From contig JBFMHD010000034.1 of NCBI GenBank assembly GCA_040752395.1, positions 1 through 16,803 of the forward strand: a stretch of DNA of 16,803 nt. The letters are read 5' to 3'. A program made the translations under genes and the position numbers. This DNA is from JBFMHD01 sp040752395 [NCBI: Candidatus Hydrogenedentota bacterium] (GTDB lineage Bacteria; JBFMHD01). The notes beneath the pieces were generated by a model. The model saw only the letters and a list, made by a program, of their open reading frames with translations. It was not told the DNA's origin and ran no database searches. Each line of letters begins with the position of its first letter. Position 1 is the first letter of the stretch. Shown here one piece after another: positions 14,310 to 16,803 of this stretch.

Positions 14310-15242
14310 TTATAAGAAATTCGATTTGGGGTTATCTGCCTCTATAACTCCAAAGTCTATTTTTAATGCTTTTTGTGGACATAATGATACACAGATCCCG
14401 CAATAAATACAAGTTGAGTTCCCAAGTGATATTTCCTTATCATTTTTGATTAAATTAGACACCTCTATACCCATCTGACAATTCTCATCACAGACTTTGC
14501 AATCACTACAATTACCAGTAGATGTAATCACTGGCATGGAGGATCGTGAACCAACGTATTCCATAAATTGGGAAAGGGGGCATAGGAACCTGCAAAAAAA
14601 TCTATTACCAATAAAGTAAAATAATAGAATATTTAAAATAAAACCAATATAAAAATAAAATACTATTGAATAATGAATAATAAATTTTTTAAAAAGTTTG
14701 ACATTCTGCTGTGAGAAACCAGTGTAGTAATAGATAAAGATAAATAGCAGAGATAGGATCAAGAATAACCATCTTAGTTTAGTGAGAGAGTTGAATTTAT
14801 TTGCTTTATGACTTTTTTTTCTAAAGATATCACCCGATGTTTCAGAGAGTATTCCAAAAGGACAGAGATAAGAACAAAATCTTTTACCGTGTATAAAAAT
14901 AACGATAGGTAAAACAACAAAGGTTATGAATACTGTTACGTAGAAGTAAAAATTATGTGAGCTGAACAAGATATTATCTAAAAAAAGCGGGTAGGGGATA
15001 GTTAAGCCGTAGCTATGCCAGTAGTCTTCAAAACCTATACCTTTAATTTTTATGGCGAATCTGAAAACAAGCTCAGGAATTATAAAGAATAGAAATATAT
15101 GGGAACATAGAAGAAAAATATATCTGGTTTTCTGCAGCGGATATTGTTTCCATTTCCTGAAAGCTATCACCCAGAATATAAGAATTATGACGGCATAAAT
15201 GAGAGCGATATAAAATCCGAATAAAGAGGATAAGAGCCACAT
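14310..15242 (-). CDS. NapH/MauN-like membrane polyferredoxin
   Basis: This is a 310-residue inner-membrane iron-sulfur protein. About five hydrophobic segments (roughly 5-27, 42-62, 98-118, 158-176, 190-212) surround two CxxxCP motifs (C123SYLC127P and C217RFLC221P), a hallmark of NapH/MauN/YccM-like proteins. The C-terminus holds two ferredoxin-type 4Fe-4S sites: C245xxC248xxC251xxxC255 and C278xxC281xxC284xxxC288P. Such proteins pass electrons between the quinone pool and periplasmic or cytoplasmic redox enzymes. No partner enzyme is adjacent, so the acceptor is unknown. It has its own promoter 8 bases before the ATG and no Shine-Dalgarno. The gap of 110 bases to rnhB argues for separate transcription. 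Confidence 0.88.
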   Translation of the reverse strand: MWLLSSLFGFYIALIYAVIILIFWVIAFRKWKQYPLQKTRYIFLLCSHIFLFFIIPELVFRFAIKIKGIGFEDYWHSYGLTIPYPLFLDNILFSSHNFYFYVTVFITFVVLPIVIFIHGKRFCSYLCPFGILSETSGDIFRKKSHKANKFNSLTKLRWLFLILSLLFIFIYYYTGFSQQNVKLFKKFIIHYSIVFYFYIGFILNILLFYFIGNRFFCRFLCPLSQFMEYVGSRSSMPVITSTGNCSDCKVCDENCQMGIEVSNLIKNDKEISLGNSTCIYCGICVSLCPQKALKIDFGVIEADNPKSNFL

Positions 15243-15250
15243 TATAAAAA

Positions 15251-15279
15251 ATTATAAATAGTAGATTAGAAATTGTAAA
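15251..15279 (-). promoter_or_regulatory. Strong promoter of polyferredoxin gene, apparently leaderless
   Basis: On the minus strand TTTACA (15279-15274) is followed after exactly 17 bases by a perfect TATAAT (15256-15251). Only 8 bases separate the -10 box from the ATG at 15242, so transcription should begin at or just before the start codon. Confidence 0.65.
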
Positions 15280-15352
15280 GTTGTAATTGCTTATAAATAA
15301 GAAATAAGAAAGTGGAAATAACGGCAAAAGAATGATAATAGATTTTTTCGGG

Positions 15353-15973
15353 TTATTGAACGCAGTGGGTTGAATAGGTTTTCCATGATGTGCGAAATAA
15401 GAAAGGGTATCTGAGTCCGAATCTTTGTAAAAAGATTATACTTTTTTTATCTGATGGGTAGCCTGAACCGCAATTACCATACCTTAACCTTATTTTATCG
15501 ATTATTCTATCTCGGATAACTTTGGCAATGATTGATGCTGCGGAACAGACAATATAATTCTCATCAGCTTTATGTTCTAAAATAATATCTTTAGATGGGA
15601 ATAAATTATTGAGTTCTTGTAAGTATTGTTTGATATTTTTTACTGGTGAATCAATAAATGCAGTGGTAAAATTATGTTTTTTTAAGAGGGAGTAGATAAT
15701 TCGCATCTCTAATTTGTTAAGATTATCACCAGGCATATTTATAGCAGAATCGATTATTCGAGGCATCACCTTAATATAATGATGAAATCTTGAGTTTTGC
15801 AATATTATATCGTATAAATATTCACGCTGTTTTTTTGTTAATTTCTTTGAGTCTTTAATTTTAAATAGCTTAAGCTTAGCTATATTACAAGGTTCAACCC
15901 AGACAGCGGCTACAACCATAGGACCAAGCACAGGTCCCCTGCCAGCCTCATCTATACCAACAAAAATACTCAT
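15353..15973 (-). CDS. rnhB: Ribonuclease HII, archaeal-like
   Basis: RNase HII nicks DNA 5' of embedded ribonucleotides and removes RNA in hybrids. The 206 residues carry the DEDD active site: Asp8 and Glu9 in GIDEAGRGPVLGP, Asp108 in AFIDSP and Asp137 in EHKADENY. KIKDSKKLTKKQRE and SAASIIAKVIRDR are also present. The C-terminal signature NCGSGYPSD and RTSWKT, and the short length, resemble archaeal and eukaryotic enzymes. Most bacterial RnhB proteins instead have a GYPT-type motif. It starts at the ATG at 15973 without a Shine-Dalgarno, with TTGAAA-17-TATTGT ending 6 bases before the ATG. It is divergent from the promoter at 16017. Confidence 0.95.
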   Translation of the reverse strand: MSIFVGIDEAGRGPVLGPMVVAAVWVEPCNIAKLKLFKIKDSKKLTKKQREYLYDIILQNSRFHHYIKVMPRIIDSAINMPGDNLNKLEMRIIYSLLKKHNFTTAFIDSPVKNIKQYLQELNNLFPSKDIILEHKADENYIVCSAASIIAKVIRDRIIDKIRLRYGNCGSGYPSDKKSIIFLQRFGLRYPFLFRTSWKTYSTHCVQ

Positions 15974-15979
15974 AGAATT

Positions 15980-16008
15980 ACAATATTTTATAATAAAAAA
16001 TTTTTCAA
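15980..16008 (-). promoter_or_regulatory. Candidate leaderless promoter of rnhB
   Basis: On the minus strand TTGAAA (16008-16003) and TATTGT (15985-15980) are 17 bases apart, and the ATG at 15973 follows 6 bases later. A competing -10-like TATAAA lies at 15992-15987. The region is almost pure A/T, so chance matches are likely. Confidence 0.35.
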
Positions 16009-16016
16009 TAAAATAC

Positions 16017-16046
16017 TTGACAAAATTTTATAAAATGCGATATAAT
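16017..16046 (+). promoter_or_regulatory. Consensus promoter upstream of retropepsin-like gene
   Basis: TTGACA (16017-16022) and TATAAT (16041-16046), both perfect matches, are separated by 18 bases. Transcription would start near 16053, leaving about 200 nt of leader before the ATG at 16252. The leader (16053-16251) has a 14-codon mini-frame at 16127-16171 and a GC-richer segment at 16193-16232 with short complementary pieces. I could not match it to a known riboswitch. Confidence 0.7.
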
Positions 16047-16251
16047 TAATTATTCAAAAATTGACGTAATAGTGGGTTATACATTTTTGTTGCAAATAAA
16101 GATATATTTTGAAACATAGCAAGTTATGATGAATAATTTAGTTAATCTTTATCTTACCTGTAATGTAAAATAAAGTTAAAAACATATTAAACTCTCAAGG
16201 CTTGTTAGGTTTTTGCCTCTCAAAAGCAAGGTGTAATAGGGTATTTAATCA

Positions 16252-16644
16252 ATGGGAATGATATGCAAAGATATTGAGATAGATGGAAAAAAGTTTTGGA
16301 CATTGTTTGATACAGGTTCGAGAAATAATTATATATTAAAAAAAGCAGCTTCTGGCAAACTGCAAATCGGTTTAATTAAAAAACAGAGTGTTTTACTTGG
16401 TGGCAAAGTGCATAGTGTTGAGAAGTTATGTATTTTACAGGGGTTTATCAGAGGATATCCTATTCAAATGCATGCAAGAGTATTAGACGAGATTGGAATT
16501 GATGAAAGAGGTAAAGAGATTGAGATTCTATTCGGTGCGTTATCGATGCAGGAATGGGGCATTGTTTTAGTGCCTGAAAAAGAGGCGCTTGATATGAGTC
16601 ATTACCCAAAAGAGTTCATTGAGTTTTATGTTAGAGAAGGTTAA
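16252..16644 (+). CDS. Retropepsin-like aspartic protease domain protein
   Basis: The protein has 130 residues, is soluble and has no signal peptide. Its LFDTGSRNNYI segment has the catalytic Asp20-Thr-Gly-Ser of single-domain aspartic proteases related to retroviral protease, which act as dimers. LLGGKVHSVEKLCILQGFI corresponds to the central strands, and EILFGALSMQEWGIVLV matches the conserved '(I/L)xGxxxxxxxx' strand-helix that closes the fold. Bacterial members are mostly uncharacterised; a role in regulatory or envelope proteolysis is only a guess. The ATG at 16252 (or 16258) has a weak AGGG 14 bases upstream. It is the only gene after a strong promoter and a 200-nt leader, and a repeat hairpin follows its stop at once. 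Confidence 0.7.
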   Translation: MGMICKDIEIDGKKFWTLFDTGSRNNYILKKAASGKLQIGLIKKQSVLLGGKVHSVEKLCILQGFIRGYPIQMHARVLDEIGIDERGKEIEILFGALSMQEWGIVLVPEKEALDMSHYPKEFIEFYVREG

Positions 16645-16647
16645 CTC

Positions 16648-16803
16648 GGAGTCGTCATGAGCGCGGTTTGCGCTCTACACTATTTGGTTATTGGGTTATT
16701 GGGTTATTGCGTTTTTGCGTTTTTGCGCTCTACACAAAGGATGAAAAACTAAAGATGATATGAAAAGAGTCGTGAGTCGCAAGTCGTGAGTCAAAACAGG
16801 ACT
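16648..16803 (+). repeat. Mosaic repeat block at the right end, inverted copy of 13941-14080
   Basis: The block starts three bases after the retropepsin-like gene's stop. It has the hairpin GAGCGC 16659-16664 / GCGCTC 16670-16675, then TACACTATT, tandem TTATTGGG units, GCGTTTTT units, CTCTACACAAAGGATGAA and the GAGTCGTGAGTCGCAAGTCG module. Outside the tandem units it is nearly identical, inverted, to 13941-14080; extra 8-9-bp units account for its 16 additional bases. It continues beyond the window. Confidence 0.9.
16659..16675 (+). terminator. Conserved module-B hairpin after the retropepsin-like gene
   Basis: GAGCGC-GGTTT-GCGCTC is a perfect 6-bp GC-rich stem 14 bases after the stop. It is the counterpart of 1171-1186 and, inverted, of 14053-14069. 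It lacks an adjacent U-tract, so it may protect or process the 3' end rather than terminate. Confidence 0.4.

Noticed and set aside
13941-16803. The flanking inverted repeats as ends of one composite transposon
   Set aside because: The enclosed segment holds no transposase, and single modules also occur outside the pair, so they behave as dispersed repeats rather than element ends.

Overview
The window is AT-rich bacterial DNA from a Gram-negative-type cell. It encodes a C-terminally aromatic outer-membrane beta-barrel protein and several proteins with N-terminal signal peptides. Anaerobic or low-oxygen metabolism is suggested by a radical-SAM ThiH and a membrane polyferredoxin. Gene content, the short and often Shine-Dalgarno-less leaders, and an archaeal-looking RNase HII fit an uncultured candidate-phylum bacterium, but I cannot assign a taxon from sequence alone. 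The standard genetic code fits: TGA ends several genes and is not needed internally.

Layout from left to right. (1) 1-413: a block of mosaic intergenic repeats. (2) 414-1157: three small genes. Two are tandem paralogues with one membrane segment and a charged helix, and the second has no ATG/GTG/TTG start; the third is an orphan 71-residue protein. (3) 1160-1434: a second mosaic-repeat block that ends in the glgA ribosome binding site. (4) glgA (glycogen synthase) and an outer-membrane beta-barrel gene. (5) 3820-4625: an IS4-type transposase remnant and degenerate non-coding DNA. (6) 4626-6513: a very AT-rich pair, a DegT-family aminotransferase and a SAM methyltransferase, probably for cell-surface sugar synthesis. 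(7) 6762-10555, minus strand: a two-gene operon of an S55 (SpoIVB-type) peptidase-domain protein and a secreted beta-propeller/Ig-like protein. (8) 10691-11542: a fused MNT nucleotidyltransferase-HEPN protein, resembling a MntA/HepT toxin-antitoxin pair in one chain. (9) thiH and thiG on the minus strand, separated by mosaic repeats. (10) 13773-14117: the longest mosaic block, abutting a truncated VapBC-like remnant. (11) A NapH-like polyferredoxin and rnhB (minus), then a divergent retropepsin-like aspartic protease gene (plus), followed at once by another repeat block that runs off the end.

The most unusual feature is the repeat family. It is built from modular 'words' (7-10 bp units in short tandem runs). 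Copies about 12 kb apart are nearly identical except for gain or loss of whole units. The blocks in 1160-1434, 13773-14117 and 16648-16803 share one module order and one orientation relative to the flanking genes. They carry hairpins directly after stop codons, and in one case the Shine-Dalgarno sequence of the next gene. Inverted copies flank a 2.6-kb and a 12-kb segment, so they could mediate inversions.

A second pattern is translational. Genes inside operons or after long leaders often have good Shine-Dalgarno sequences. Several first genes (beta-barrel, S55 protein, polyferredoxin, rnhB) have none and instead have a plausible -10 box only 6-8 bases before the ATG, which suggests leaderless mRNAs.
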